Positions 18,100 through 26,131 of a stretch of DNA of 64,000 nucleotides are shown here, piece after piece (position 1 is the first letter of the stretch; the number at the start of each line of letters is the position of its first letter). The position numbers were made by a program, and so were the translations under genes. The stretch is from Leucobacter ruminantium. GTDB lineage: Bacteria > Actinomycetota > Actinomycetes > Actinomycetales > Microbacteriaceae. The notes beneath the pieces were generated by a model that searched no databases, was not told where the DNA came from, and worked only from the letters and a program-made list of their open reading frames with translations. Location of the stretch: assembly GCF_017565705.1 (NCBI RefSeq), contig NZ_JAGDYL010000013.1:38400-102399 (forward strand), read 5' to 3'.

Positions 18100-18105
18100 A
18101 GCGTA
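18100..18105 (-). promoter_or_regulatory. -10 hexamer of the histidine kinase gene (leaderless)
   Basis: TACGCT on the minus strand is followed by 6 nt and then the ATG at 18093. With a transcription start 6-7 nt downstream, the mRNA would begin at or next to the start codon. No Shine-Dalgarno sequence is visible. Confidence 0.5.
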
Positions 18106-18216
18106 CGGGGCACCTCCGACAGGCGGATCAGCCGAGCGGGGGAGCCGCCTCCGCCCGACGGGGGAGGTACGGGGAGCGAGGGATCCCTAGCTTTGAAGAC
18201 AACGGAAGGGAGCGAG

Positions 18217-19134
18217 ATGAACATCGACATCGCAGGCATCTCACGCAGCTTCGGCGACCGCCGAGTGCTCGACGACGTCAGCTTCGGGGTCGAGGGAGGC
18301 CGCATGACCGGCTTCGTCGGCGGCAACGGGGCGGGCAAGACGACGACCATGCGCATCATCCTCGGCGTGCTCGCGGCCGACGCAGGCACGGTGAGCCTCG
18401 ACGGCACGCCCCTGACCGCCGCCGATCGCGCGGCGTTCGGCTACATGCCGGAGGAGCGGGGCCTCTACCCCAAGATGAAGGTGCTCGAGCAGCTCGTCTA
18501 CCTGGGCCGCCTGCACGGTATGGCCGCGGGCGACGCGAAGGAGTCGGCATCGTCGCTCGTCGAGCGTCTCGGCCTCGGCGAGCGCGCGAACGACACGCTC
18601 GAGAGCCTCTCCCTCGGCAACCAGCAGCGCGCCCAGATCGCGGCGGCGCTCGTGCACCGGCCCACCGCCCTCGTGCTCGACGAACCCTTCTCCGGACTCG
18701 ACCCGATGGCTGTCGAGGTGGTGCTCGGCGTGCTGCGCGACTACGCCGCCCAGGGCGCGCCCGTGCTGTTCTCGTCGCATCAGCTCGACATCGTCGAGCG
18801 GCTCTGCGACGACGTGGTCGTGATCGGCGAGGGGCGCATCCGCGCGGCGGGATCGCGCGAGAAGCTGCGCGCGGCGCACTCGGGCAACAGCTATGAGCTC
18901 GAGCTCGCCGGTCCCGCGGCCGACGCCGGCTGGGTGCGTGAGCAGTCGGGCGTCGCCGTCACGCACCTCGACGGCGGCTTCGCCCGGTTCGAGGCCGACG
19001 ACGAGGCGACGGCGCAGGCCGTGCTCGCCAGCGCGGTCGCCGCTGCGCAGTCCTCGGGCGGAGCCGCCGTCGTGCGCTCCTTCGCCCGCGTCACCCCATC
19101 GCTCGCCCAGATCTTCAAGGAGGTCGTGCAATGA
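18217..19134 (+). CDS. ABC-2 type exporter ATP-binding protein
   Basis: A 305-aa ATPase of the NatA/CcmA-like family. Walker A is GGNGAGKTT, the signature is LSLGNQQRAQ (an S-L-G-N variant of LSGGQ), Walker B is ALVLDEPFSGLD, and the H-loop is SSHQLD. The C-terminal DUF4162-like region follows. The ATG at 18217 is preceded by GGAAGGGAG. It is divergent from the two-component system and coupled to the membrane subunit by an ATGA overlap. Substrate (antibiotic, peptide or Na+) is unknown. Confidence 0.9.
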   Translation: MNIDIAGISRSFGDRRVLDDVSFGVEGGRMTGFVGGNGAGKTTTMRIILGVLAADAGTVSLDGTPLTAADRAAFGYMPEERGLYPKMKVLEQLVYLGRLHGMAAGDAKESASSLVERLGLGERANDTLESLSLGNQQRAQIAAALVHRPTALVLDEPFSGLDPMAVEVVLGVLRDYAAQGAPVLFSSHQLDIVERLCDDVVVIGEGRIRAAGSREKLRAAHSGNSYELELAGPAADAGWVREQSGVAVTHLDGGFARFEADDEATAQAVLASAVAAAQSSGGAAVVRSFARVTPSLAQIFKEVVQ

Positions 19135-20306
19135 CCACGCAGACCCAGCACCCGCAGGCCGGCCCTTCCGCGGGCGGCCCTTCAGCAGGCGCCCGCTCCG
19201 CAGCCCCGTCGCAGCGTCTGAGCGGCGGCCGTGGCGCCTGGCTCGTCGCCGAGCGCGAGATCACCACGAAGCTGCGCAGCAAGGCGTTCCTCGTCTCGAC
19301 GGGCGTGCTGCTGCTGCTCGTGCTCGGCTCGGTGCTCTTCAGCGGCTTCATGGCGAACACCGGGGGCTTCGGCGGCGACACGAAGGTCGCCGCCGTCGGC
19401 GCCGCCGAGCAGGCGGTCGCCCCGCTCGACGGGCACGGCTTCGAGGTGTCGTCGGCCACGGATCGCGCCGAGGCCGAGCGGCTCGTGCTCGACGGCGAGG
19501 TCGAGGCGGCGGTCGTGCCCGGCGGCGACACCGCCGTCGACATGACCGTGCTCGCCAAGGACAGCCCGCCGGTGGAGATCGTGCAGGCGCTCTCCGCGGC
19601 CCCCCAGGTGGAACTGCTCGCCCCCACGACCGACAACCCGTTCCTCGCGTACATCATCTCGATCGCGTTCGGCGTCGTGTTCATGATGAGCGCGATCACC
19701 TTCGGCACGACGATCGCGCAGAGCGTGGTCGAGGAGAAGCAGACCCGCATCGTGGAGATCCTGCTCGCGACCGTCTCGGCGCGCACCATGCTCGCGGGCA
19801 AGATCCTCGGCAACAGCATCCTCGCCCTCGGGCAGGTGGTCGCGATCGCGGCGCTCGCCTCGATCGGCATGCTCGCCACGGGCCAGGACCTGCTGCTCGG
19901 AGAGCTCGGCACCGCGCTCATCTGGTTCGGCATCCTCTTCGCGTTCGGCTTCGTGCTGCTCGCGGCGCTCTACGCCGCGCTCGCCGCACTGGTGTCGCGG
20001 CAGGAGGACGTCGCCGCCGCCGTGAGCCCCGTGATGTGGCTCGTGATGCTGCCCTACATCGCGATCATCATCTTCAACGACAACCCGCAGGCGCTCGCGA
20101 TCATGAGCTACATCCCGTTCTCGGCTCCGGTCGGCATGCCCATGCGTCTCTACCTCGGCACGGCCGAGTGGTGGGAGCCGCTGCTCTCGCTCGGCATCCT
20201 GGTGGCGGCGATCGCGCTCGTGCTCTGGATCGGCGCGCGCATCTACAGCAACTCGATCCTGCGCACGGGCGGCCGCGTGAAGATCGCCGAGGCCATCAAG
20301 GGGTAG
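19131..20306 (+). CDS. ABC-2 type exporter permease (NatB-like)
   Basis: A 391-aa membrane subunit. After a variable N-terminus, one membrane helix (about residues 58-75) is followed by an extracytoplasmic domain of about 100 residues and then five or six helices. This layout and motifs such as VEEKQTRIVEILLATVSARTM are typical of ABC2_membrane_3/NatB proteins. It partners the upstream ATPase. The divergent two-component system is the likely regulator. Confidence 0.87.
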   Translation: MTTQTQHPQAGPSAGGPSAGARSAAPSQRLSGGRGAWLVAEREITTKLRSKAFLVSTGVLLLLVLGSVLFSGFMANTGGFGGDTKVAAVGAAEQAVAPLDGHGFEVSSATDRAEAERLVLDGEVEAAVVPGGDTAVDMTVLAKDSPPVEIVQALSAAPQVELLAPTTDNPFLAYIISIAFGVVFMMSAITFGTTIAQSVVEEKQTRIVEILLATVSARTMLAGKILGNSILALGQVVAIAALASIGMLATGQDLLLGELGTALIWFGILFAFGFVLLAALYAALAALVSRQEDVAAAVSPVMWLVMLPYIAIIIFNDNPQALAIMSYIPFSAPVGMPMRLYLGTAEWWEPLLSLGILVAAIALVLWIGARIYSNSILRTGGRVKIAEAIKG

Positions 20307-20384
20307 GCGAGGGTCACGGCGCGGTTCGAGGGATCCTGGCGTTCGGGCGAGGGATCCCTCACCGCCTCCCGTGCCCGCTCGGTA

Positions 20385-20460
20385 CATATGGGATCTGCGG
20401 AAGATATGCCGGAAACCGGAGGAACGGACATATCTTCTGCAGATCCCATATCTTCTGCAG
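20385..20460. repeat. Near-perfect 23-bp inverted repeat with a third half-copy
   Basis: The 255-bp gap between the exporter and the MFS gene contains an inverted repeat: left arm 20386-20408 and right arm 20429-20451 match at 22 of 23 positions (core GGGATCTGC-GAAGATATG), around a 20-nt loop. A further 14-bp copy of the right-arm start (CATATCTTCTGCAG) follows at 20447-20460. The AT-containing arms stand out from the GC-rich surroundings. No gene is seen here. It may be a terminator between convergent genes or a mobile repeat. Confidence 0.75.
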
Positions 20461-20561
20461 CGGCGCGTCTCGATTAAATGGAGATGCCCACCCCCGTCGA
20501 AGACGATCGGAGCGTACACTCCGGTGCGGGAGCCGGGCCCACCGGTCTGAGGTGCAGGGAC

Positions 20562-21974
20562 CTATCCGGCCTCCGTGCCGCCGCGCGCGAGCTCGGCGCC
20601 GTCATCCGCCTCGCCATCCGCGCCGCTGACCGCCGGGGTCGCCTCCGCGAAGCTCCGCACGAGCGTGCGGTAGCTGCGGGTTGCGAAGGCCGCCAGCGCG
20701 GCGATCACGATCACCACGCCGGCCCAGAAGAAGATGAACGCGATCCCTCGCCCCTCGCCATCGCCGAGCAGCCACTCCCAGCTGCCCCGCCCCGCCCCGC
20801 TCTCGATGTAGGGCACGACCCAGAACTCCGCGACGGGCGCGATGAGGAACGAGGTGATCGGCGCCGCGGCCGCCTCGAACGTCATCGCGAGGCCGAAGAC
20901 GCGCCCCTGCTTCTCGAACGGCACGACGCGCTGGATCACGGTCTGCTCGGCCGCCTCGACCGCCGGGAAGACGAGCATGAACAGCCAGATCCCCACCACG
21001 AAGGGCCACGTCCAGTCGCGCAGCGCGAGCGTCGCGCCCACGACACCGGTCAGGGCGACCGCGAGCAGCAGCGTGCGCACCGGGTTCCTGCCGAGCCCGA
21101 ACTTCGCGACGAGCGCCCCTCCGACGATGAAGCCCGTGCCCGCGATGCCGAACACGAGGCCCCACACCTCGACGGGGAAGAGGGTGAGCCCGTAGGGGTC
21201 GAGCAGCGCCATGTGCACGCCGCTCACGAAGTTGTTGAACATGGAGAAGAGCACGAGCCCGAAGAGCCCGGGCACCGCGCGCATCGCGATCATGCCGCCG
21301 CGGAAGTCGACGGCCTTGGCACCCTCCTCGGGGGTGCTCGCGGGTTCGTCGATGCGCAGGAAGTAGAGGTGCGCGAGCGGCAGCGCCGTGAACGCCGTCG
21401 CGATGAGCATCGTGGGTCCCATGCCGAGCATGCCGATCGAGATGCCGCTGAACACGCTCGTCACGATGAACGCGAGCCCCTGCACCGTGCCCACGAGGCC
21501 GTTCGCGTTCGCGTGCCGCTCGACGGGCACCAGCAGGGTGACGAGGGTCGAGAGAGCGAGGCTGCGCAGCAGCTCGACCACGCAGCCCGCGAGCACCACG
21601 AGCGTGAAGACCCAGAACCACGGGCGGTCGAGTGCGAGCAGCGTCTCCGACGGCACGAGGAAGAACATCGCCGTGCCGATCGCGAAGGCGACGAGCGAGC
21701 TCCAGGCCGAGAGGCGCATCACGGCGAGCTTGCGATAGCGGTCGATGAGGGATCCGAACCACATCGAGCACACCGCCAGCAGCAGCATGTAGGCGCCGCC
21801 CAGGATGCCGGTGGCGAGGATGCTCCGCGTCTCGAGGTACACCCAGAACACGACCGCGAACCACAGGAAGTTGGTCGTGAGCCCCGCCACCGCGGTGTTG
21901 CCGAGCGCGTGCGCGAAGGTGCGCCAGCCGCCCGGGGGCTGCCGGCGCACCGTCTCCTCCGCCTGCGCGCTCAC
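20562..21974 (-). CDS. MFS transporter (MFS_3/enterobactin-exporter-like)
   Basis: A 470-aa major facilitator with about twelve membrane segments. A cytoplasmic loop begins near residue 200 (RIDEPASTPEEGAKAVDF), and the N-terminal half carries SMWFGSLIDRYRKLAVMR, the loop-2/3 motif of the family. The start is a GTG at 21974, six nt after the hexamer TAGCCT, with no Shine-Dalgarno; this indicates a leaderless mRNA. It is probably an efflux pump. The substrate is not evident. Confidence 0.85.
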   Translation of the reverse strand: MSAQAEETVRRQPPGGWRTFAHALGNTAVAGLTTNFLWFAVVFWVYLETRSILATGILGGAYMLLLAVCSMWFGSLIDRYRKLAVMRLSAWSSLVAFAIGTAMFFLVPSETLLALDRPWFWVFTLVVLAGCVVELLRSLALSTLVTLLVPVERHANANGLVGTVQGLAFIVTSVFSGISIGMLGMGPTMLIATAFTALPLAHLYFLRIDEPASTPEEGAKAVDFRGGMIAMRAVPGLFGLVLFSMFNNFVSGVHMALLDPYGLTLFPVEVWGLVFGIAGTGFIVGGALVAKFGLGRNPVRTLLLAVALTGVVGATLALRDWTWPFVVGIWLFMLVFPAVEAAEQTVIQRVVPFEKQGRVFGLAMTFEAAAAPITSFLIAPVAEFWVVPYIESGAGRGSWEWLLGDGEGRGIAFIFFWAGVVIVIAALAAFATRSYRTLVRSFAEATPAVSGADGEADDGAELARGGTEAG

Positions 21975-22079
21975 GCGTTCAGGCTACTCGCTGGGGGGCG
22001 GGTGTCGCGATCCCTCATCCCACTGCTCCGACGCCGCACCCCCAGCGCGAGTGTCGGAGGCCCGGAGTAGTCTGTGCCC
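21975..22079. promoter_or_regulatory. Divergent leaderless promoters of the two MFS genes
   Basis: The 105-bp divergent gap has TAGCCT on the minus strand (21981-21986), 6 nt before the GTG at 21974. It has TAGTCT on the plus strand (22068-22073), 6 nt before the GTG at 22080. Each hexamer matches the actinobacterial -10 TANNNT at the distance expected for leaderless transcripts. Confidence 0.55.
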
Positions 22080-23594
22080 GTGACCAACGCATCAGATACC
22101 CCGCAGCCGAAGCGCGAGATCAGGCCCTGGCCCGCCCTGTGGTCCATGGTGCTCGGCTTCTTCATGATCCTCGTCGACACGACCATCGTGTCGGTGGCGA
22201 ACCCGTCGATCATGAGCGGCCTCGACACGACCATGGTCGCGACCCTGTGGGCGACGAGCGCCTACCTGCTCGCCTACGCCGTACCGCTGCTCATCACCGG
22301 CCGTCTCGGCGACCGCTTCGGTCCGCGCCGCATCTACCTCATCGGCCTCGCGCTCTTCACTGCGTCCTCGCTCGCCTGCGGCCTCTCGCCGAACATCGAG
22401 ACCCTCGTGGCTGCACGCGTCTTCCAGGGGCTCGGCGCCGCGCTCATGACCCCGCAGACGATGGCGGTCATCACGCGCATCTTCAAGCCGCGCGAGCGCG
22501 GTTCCGCGATGGCGATCTGGGGTGTCACGGCGGGCGTCGCGACCCTCATCGGGCCCATTCTCGGCGGTTTCCTCGTCGACAGCCTCGGCTGGGAGTGGAT
22601 CTTCTTCATCAACGTGCCCGTCGGCGTGATCGCCTTCGCGCTCGCCCTGCGCTTCGTGCCCGTGCTCGCGACGAGCGCGCACCGCTTCGACTGGCTCGGG
22701 GTGCTGCTGAGCGCCGCGGGCATGTTCCTGCTGGTCTTCGGCATCCAGGAGGGCGAGACCTACGATTGGGGCGTCATCTGGGGGCCGATCTCGGTGTGGA
22801 GCATGATCATCGTCGGCCTCGCGCTGCTGGCGCTGTTCGTCGTGTGGCAGCGCGTGCAGCGCGGGGAGCCGCTGATCCCGCTGCAGATCTTCCGCGACCG
22901 CAACTTCTCGGTCGGCGCCGCCGCGATCGTCACGGTGGGTGTCGCCGTCACGAGCATGGCGCTGCCGCTCATGTTCTATCTGCAGCTCGTGCGCGGCTTC
23001 ACCCCCACGCAGTCGGCGCTCATGATGGTGCCGATGGCCGTCTTCTCGATCGTGCTCGCGCGCCCGGTCGGCGTGTTCATCGACCGCCGCGATCCGCGCC
23101 GCGTCGCGACGCTCGGGCTCGGCCTCGTGGCGCTCGGCCTGGTGCTCTACTACGTCCTGCTGCGCCCGGACACGCCCGTCTGGCAGCTGCTCGTCCCGAG
23201 CGCCGTGCTCGGCCTCGGCAACGCCTTCATGTGGGGGCCGCTCGCCTCGATCACCACCTTCGGGCTCGAACCGCGCCTCGCGGGCGCCGGGTCGGGCGTC
23301 TACAACACGAGCCGCCAGGTCGGGTCGGTGCTGGGCTCGGCCGCCATGGCCGTGCTGATGGAGTCGCGCCTCACCGCGCAGTTCGGCGAATCGGCGGCCT
23401 CGGCCGGTGCGTTCGGCGGGGAGGGCGCGGGCCTCGGTACGCTGCCCGAGGCGATGCACGAGGGGTTCACGGCGGCCATGGCGCAGTCGGTGCTCATGCC
23501 GGTCTGCTTCATCGTGCTCGGCGCGCTGATCTCGCTGTGGTTCGCGCCGCGACCCCCGAAGACGGGCAGCATCGCGGTGCAGGCCGGGGAGTAG
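22080..23594 (+). CDS. DHA2-family MFS multidrug transporter (EmrB/QacA-like)
   Basis: A 504-aa 14-helix drug:H+ antiporter. Family motifs are visible: LDTTIVSVANPSI-like motif D1 near helix 1, GRLGDRFGPRR (motif A) and GPILGGFLVDSLGWEWIFFINVPVG (motif C and the following DHA2 signature). The GTG at 22080 is preferred because TAGTCT lies 6 nt upstream; a GTG at 22074 would add two residues. It is divergent from another MFS gene. Confidence 0.9.
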   Translation: MTNASDTPQPKREIRPWPALWSMVLGFFMILVDTTIVSVANPSIMSGLDTTMVATLWATSAYLLAYAVPLLITGRLGDRFGPRRIYLIGLALFTASSLACGLSPNIETLVAARVFQGLGAALMTPQTMAVITRIFKPRERGSAMAIWGVTAGVATLIGPILGGFLVDSLGWEWIFFINVPVGVIAFALALRFVPVLATSAHRFDWLGVLLSAAGMFLLVFGIQEGETYDWGVIWGPISVWSMIIVGLALLALFVVWQRVQRGEPLIPLQIFRDRNFSVGAAAIVTVGVAVTSMALPLMFYLQLVRGFTPTQSALMMVPMAVFSIVLARPVGVFIDRRDPRRVATLGLGLVALGLVLYYVLLRPDTPVWQLLVPSAVLGLGNAFMWGPLASITTFGLEPRLAGAGSGVYNTSRQVGSVLGSAAMAVLMESRLTAQFGESAASAGAFGGEGAGLGTLPEAMHEGFTAAMAQSVLMPVCFIVLGALISLWFAPRPPKTGSIAVQAGE

Positions 23595-23597
23595 GGG

Positions 23598-23739
23598 GCG
23601 AGGGATCCCGGCGCGCGGCTTCGGGCCGCCCTGCTCGCGCTGGGGATACGCGCGGCGACGGCCGCGGCATCGAAGCCGCGAGATCGCTCTGCTCGCGCTG
23701 GGGATACGCGCCTACTGCGAGGGATCCCGGCGCGCGGCT
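23598..23739. repeat. Two interleaved pairs of 23-bp direct repeats
   Basis: Repeat B occurs at 23598-23620 and 23717-23739 (core AGGGATCCCGGCGCGCGG). Repeat A occurs at 23631-23653 and 23689-23711 (core CTCGCGCTGGGGATACG). Each pair is identical. The A pair lies between the B copies, so the arrangement is B-A-A-B in direct orientation. Confidence 0.8.
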
Positions 23740-23863
23740 CCGGATCCCTCGCGGCCGCTCGGCCCTGCGCGGCGTTGCTGGGTTTCCGGTGCTGTGTAGG
23801 TTTCGGCTGCGCGCGGTGACTCGCGCGACCGGCGCCGCCTTCGGCGCGGGGCGTGTGAGTGAT

Positions 23864-23920
23864 CGCGGGGCGTGTTATTTCGCGAAGTAACGCGCCCCGG
23901 CGTGCATAACGCGCCCCGCG
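23864..23920. repeat. Inverted repeat around GGGGCGTGTTAT
   Basis: Left arm 23864-23878 (CGCGGGGCGTGTTAT) matches the inverse of 23906-23920 at 14 of 15 positions. A second, shorter inverse copy lies at 23887-23899. Because one left arm can pair with either right arm, alternative hairpins are possible. There is no U-tract. Confidence 0.65.
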
Positions 23921-24101
23921 GCGGCCTCTGCTTACGGCCTCGGCTCGCGGCCTCGGTTTGCAGGCGCGGTGCAGACGCAGACGCGGTCGCGCTCAGGGCA
24001 GCGCGGGGCCGATGACCGAGGAAGGCGGCCACCGGGTAGCGTGGAACCCGGCACGTTTCGACCAGAGCCTCGACCAGAGCTTCGACCGGAAGGGAAGCAG
24101 C

Positions 24102-24428
24102 ATGATCCTCGCATTCTCCGTAGCACCGAGCGGCGCACCTGCCGGAGGGGCCGAGCGCGCCGACGCATCCGTCTCCGACGCCGTGGCCGAGGCCGTGAGG
24201 GTGGTGCGCGCCTCGGGGCTGCCGCACCGCACGAGCAGCATGTTCACCGAGATCGAGGGCGAGTGGGACGAGGTGTTCGACGTCGTCAAGCGCGCGACCG
24301 AGGCGGTGCTGCCGTTCGGTTCGCGGGTGTCGCTCGTGATGAAGGCCGACATCCGCCCCGGCTATGAGGGCGAGATGGACGGCAAGCTCGAGCGCCTCGA
24401 ACGCGCGATCGAAGCGCCCGGGGAGTAG
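24102..24428 (+). CDS. MTH1187/YkoF-family thiamine-binding-like protein
   Basis: A 108-aa cytoplasmic protein of the DUF77 (MTH1187/YkoF) superfamily. Evidence is the short length, the start MILAFSVAPSG, the VRVVRASGLPHRTSSMFTEIEGEWDEVFDVVK core and the VSLVMKADIRPG strand. Some relatives bind hydroxymethylpyrimidine or thiamine; the function here is not shown. The ATG at 24102 has GGAAGGGA upstream. No thiamine genes or riboswitch are adjacent. Confidence 0.78.
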   Translation: MILAFSVAPSGAPAGGAERADASVSDAVAEAVRVVRASGLPHRTSSMFTEIEGEWDEVFDVVKRATEAVLPFGSRVSLVMKADIRPGYEGEMDGKLERLERAIEAPGE

Positions 24429-24529
24429 CGAGCACTCCACTGGCTGTGCGCCGCAGCGGCCCGAGGGAGTCGTCACGGGTCGGTGCGTGTGCATCAGCGA
24501 TCGGCGCTTCCCGAGCGCCCGGTCGAGCT

Positions 24530-25000
24530 CTACTCGGGCGCCGAGATGTCGGCGACGGTCGCGTCGTAGGCGCGGATCAGCTCGTCGGCGTTGACGAAGA
24601 TGCTGCTGCCGTGCGCCCCCGCGCCCGTCGCGATGCGCCGTCCGACGATCGTCTCATCGGCGAACACCGGCCAGGCGGTCGTGCTGCCGATAGGAGTGAT
24701 GGTGCCGCGCTCGTAGCCGGTCGCCTCCAGGGCGAGCTCGGCCTCGGGCAGTCGCAGCCGGTTCACGCCGACGACGGCGCGCAGCTTCGGCCACGAGATC
24801 GCCCTGCCGCCGGGGATCAGCGCGAACAGGTACGTGCCGTCCGAGCGCTTGACGACGAGGGTCTTCACGATGTCGGAGGGCTCGATCCCGAGCAGCTGGG
24901 CGGCCTCGGAGAGCGAGCGGGCGGCAGGCCGCTCGCGGATCTCGATCTCGAGGCCGCGCGCGGCGGCGTCTTCGAGTGCGCGTGCGTGCGGTTCAGACAT
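24530..25000 (-). CDS. YbaK/EbsC-family aminoacyl-tRNA deacylase
   Basis: A 156-aa single-domain editing protein related to YbaK and the ProRS editing insert, which hydrolyse mischarged aminoacyl-tRNA. Features are DIVKTLVVKRSDGTYLFALIPG with the conserved lysine (K46 region) and the Gly-Ser stretch TPIGST. The ATG at 25000 follows GGAAGGA. It is convergent with the thiamine-binding-like gene. Exact tRNA specificity is unknown. Confidence 0.85.
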   Translation of the reverse strand: MSEPHARALEDAAARGLEIEIRERPAARSLSEAAQLLGIEPSDIVKTLVVKRSDGTYLFALIPGGRAISWPKLRAVVGVNRLRLPEAELALEATGYERGTITPIGSTTAWPVFADETIVGRRIATGAGAHGSSIFVNADELIRAYDATVADISAPE

Positions 25001-25067
25001 GCGCGCTTCCTTCCTGCATCGGGGGAGCTCCCGCCCCCGGATCCCATCCTGTCAGAGTCGGCCCTGA

Positions 25068-25589
25068 TCAGGGCGTCCGGAAGCCCGGCCGTTCACGCCG
25101 CGTCTCGGGATTCTCGAGCTCCTGGAACAGCGTGATCTCGAGGCCGGCGGGGGCCTCGAGACGTGAGTTGAGGGATCGCCACGGCGTCTCGCGGGGCGCG
25201 GCGATGAGTTCGGCGCCGGCGTCGAGGAGCTCGGCCGTCGCGGTCTCGCCGTCCTCGACCTCGAAGGCGACTCTGATCCGCGCGCTCGGGTGCCCGTCGG
25301 CCTCGACTGCGTCGATCATGCGCACCTGCCCGGGGCTCGCGAGTTCGAGGGTCGCCATACCGGCGTCGAGGATCGCGACGCGTGCGTCTCCCTCGCCCTC
25401 GAACGCGGCGCGCTCGGGGAGGCCGAGGGCGTCGCGGTAGAACGCGAGTGCGGCGTCGAAGTCATCGACGGCGACGACGAGGCGGAGCTGCTTGACGGGT
25501 GCGGAGGGGCCGACCGGCGCGCCCAGCGCGGCGGATGCGTCGGGGGTGCGGGGTGCGGCGGGGGTATCTGGTGCTGTGTTCTCGCTCAT
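25068..25589 (-). CDS. VOC-family (glyoxalase/bleomycin resistance) protein
   Basis: A 173-aa protein with one vicinal-oxygen-chelate domain. After a Pro/Ala-rich N-terminus of about 35 residues comes LRLVVAVDDFDAALAFYRDALGLPE, the classic VOC opening, and the end has ETPWRSLNSRLEAPAGLEITLFQ. The ATG at 25589 follows TAACGT by 7 nt, so the mRNA is probably leaderless. It is divergent from the MerR gene and shares its 18-bp operator-like dyad, which suggests control by it. Confidence 0.85.
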   Translation of the reverse strand: MSENTAPDTPAAPRTPDASAALGAPVGPSAPVKQLRLVVAVDDFDAALAFYRDALGLPERAAFEGEGDARVAILDAGMATLELASPGQVRMIDAVEADGHPSARIRVAFEVEDGETATAELLDAGAELIAAPRETPWRSLNSRLEAPAGLEITLFQELENPETRRERPGFRTP

Positions 25590-25605
25590 GCCCGCTACGT
25601 TAGAA

Positions 25606-25623
25606 CCTGACATCAGTGTGAGG
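25606..25623. promoter_or_regulatory. MerR-type operator between the VOC and MerR genes
   Basis: CCTGACATCAGTGTGAGG is an imperfect dyad of the CCTNACAT/TGTNAGG form seen for SoxR-like MerR regulators. It sits in the 42-bp divergent gap, just upstream of the VOC -10 (TAACGT, minus strand, 25597-25602), where a MerR protein would act. It also overlaps the leader of merR, which would allow autoregulation. Confidence 0.5.
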
Positions 25624-25631
25624 GGCAAGCC

Positions 25632-25982
25632 ATGCGGATCGGAGAGCTCTCCAGGCGCACCGGCGCGAGCGTCCGGTCGCTGCGCTACTACGAGGAGTGC
25701 GGCCTCATCGAGGCGCGGCGCAGCAGCAGCGGTCAGCGGCGCTACGAGGAGGCTGCGGTCGGGCGGGTCGTGCTCATCCGCCGGCTGCTGTCGGCCGGTC
25801 TCGGCACCGCCGCGATCGCCGATGTGCTGCCGTGCATGGCCCGGCCGGAGTCGCAGACCGCTCGGCTGACCGCGCGGCTGCTCGCGGAGCGCGACCGGCT
25901 CACCGAGGAGATCCAGCAGCGGGTGGAGACCCGTGCGGCGCTGGAGCGGATCATCGAGGCCGCGCCGCCGGTCGACGGCTGA
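25632..25982 (+). CDS. MerR-family transcriptional regulator
   Basis: A 116-aa regulator. Residues 1-70 are the MerR winged helix (MRIGELSRRTGASVRSLRYYEECGLI), followed by a dimerising coiled coil (residues 80-110). No cysteine cluster for metal or [2Fe-2S] binding follows the helix, so it is not a canonical SoxR or metal sensor. The start has GAGGGG upstream. It is divergent from the VOC gene, its likely target. Confidence 0.88.
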   Translation: MRIGELSRRTGASVRSLRYYEECGLIEARRSSSGQRRYEEAAVGRVVLIRRLLSAGLGTAAIADVLPCMARPESQTARLTARLLAERDRLTEEIQQRVETRAALERIIEAAPPVDG

Positions 25983-26118
25983 GAGCGCCGCCGCCGCGAT
26001 CCCTCGCGACCCGCGCGCATGAGGTCCTGCGCGACCCATGCGTCCACGAATTCGTGAGGGATCGGCTCCGCCGCGCCGCCGGTAGCGAACAGCGCCCGTG
26101 AATGTCCGAGGTTCGGGG

Positions 26119-26124
26119 TAGTGT
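26119..26124 (+). promoter_or_regulatory. -10 hexamer of the ABC exporter gene (leaderless)
   Basis: TAGTGT is followed by 7 nt and the ATG at 26132. No Shine-Dalgarno is visible at this start. It decides against an in-frame start 30 nt upstream, which would overlap the promoter. Confidence 0.5.
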
Positions 26125-26131
26125 CCGAATC

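Larger units (their letters stand above)
23595..24101. other. Repeat-rich intergenic region without a gene
   Basis: No credible coding frame is seen in these 507 bp. They hold two pairs of identical 23-bp direct repeats, an inverted repeat described separately, and three short direct repeats of TCGACCAGAGC-type sequence (around 24057-24090) just before the next gene. TAGCGT near 24037 is a possible -10 for that gene. Confidence 0.7.

Noticed and set aside
20478..22070. 530-codon plus-strand frame across the first MFS gene
   Set aside because: Glu/Arg/His-rich shadow of a gene with clear membrane helices and a leaderless promoter.
24037..24101. Thiamine (TPP) riboswitch before the MTH1187/YkoF-like gene
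   Set aside because: The conserved CUGAGA and ACCUGAUCUGG-type elements are absent; only short direct repeats are present.
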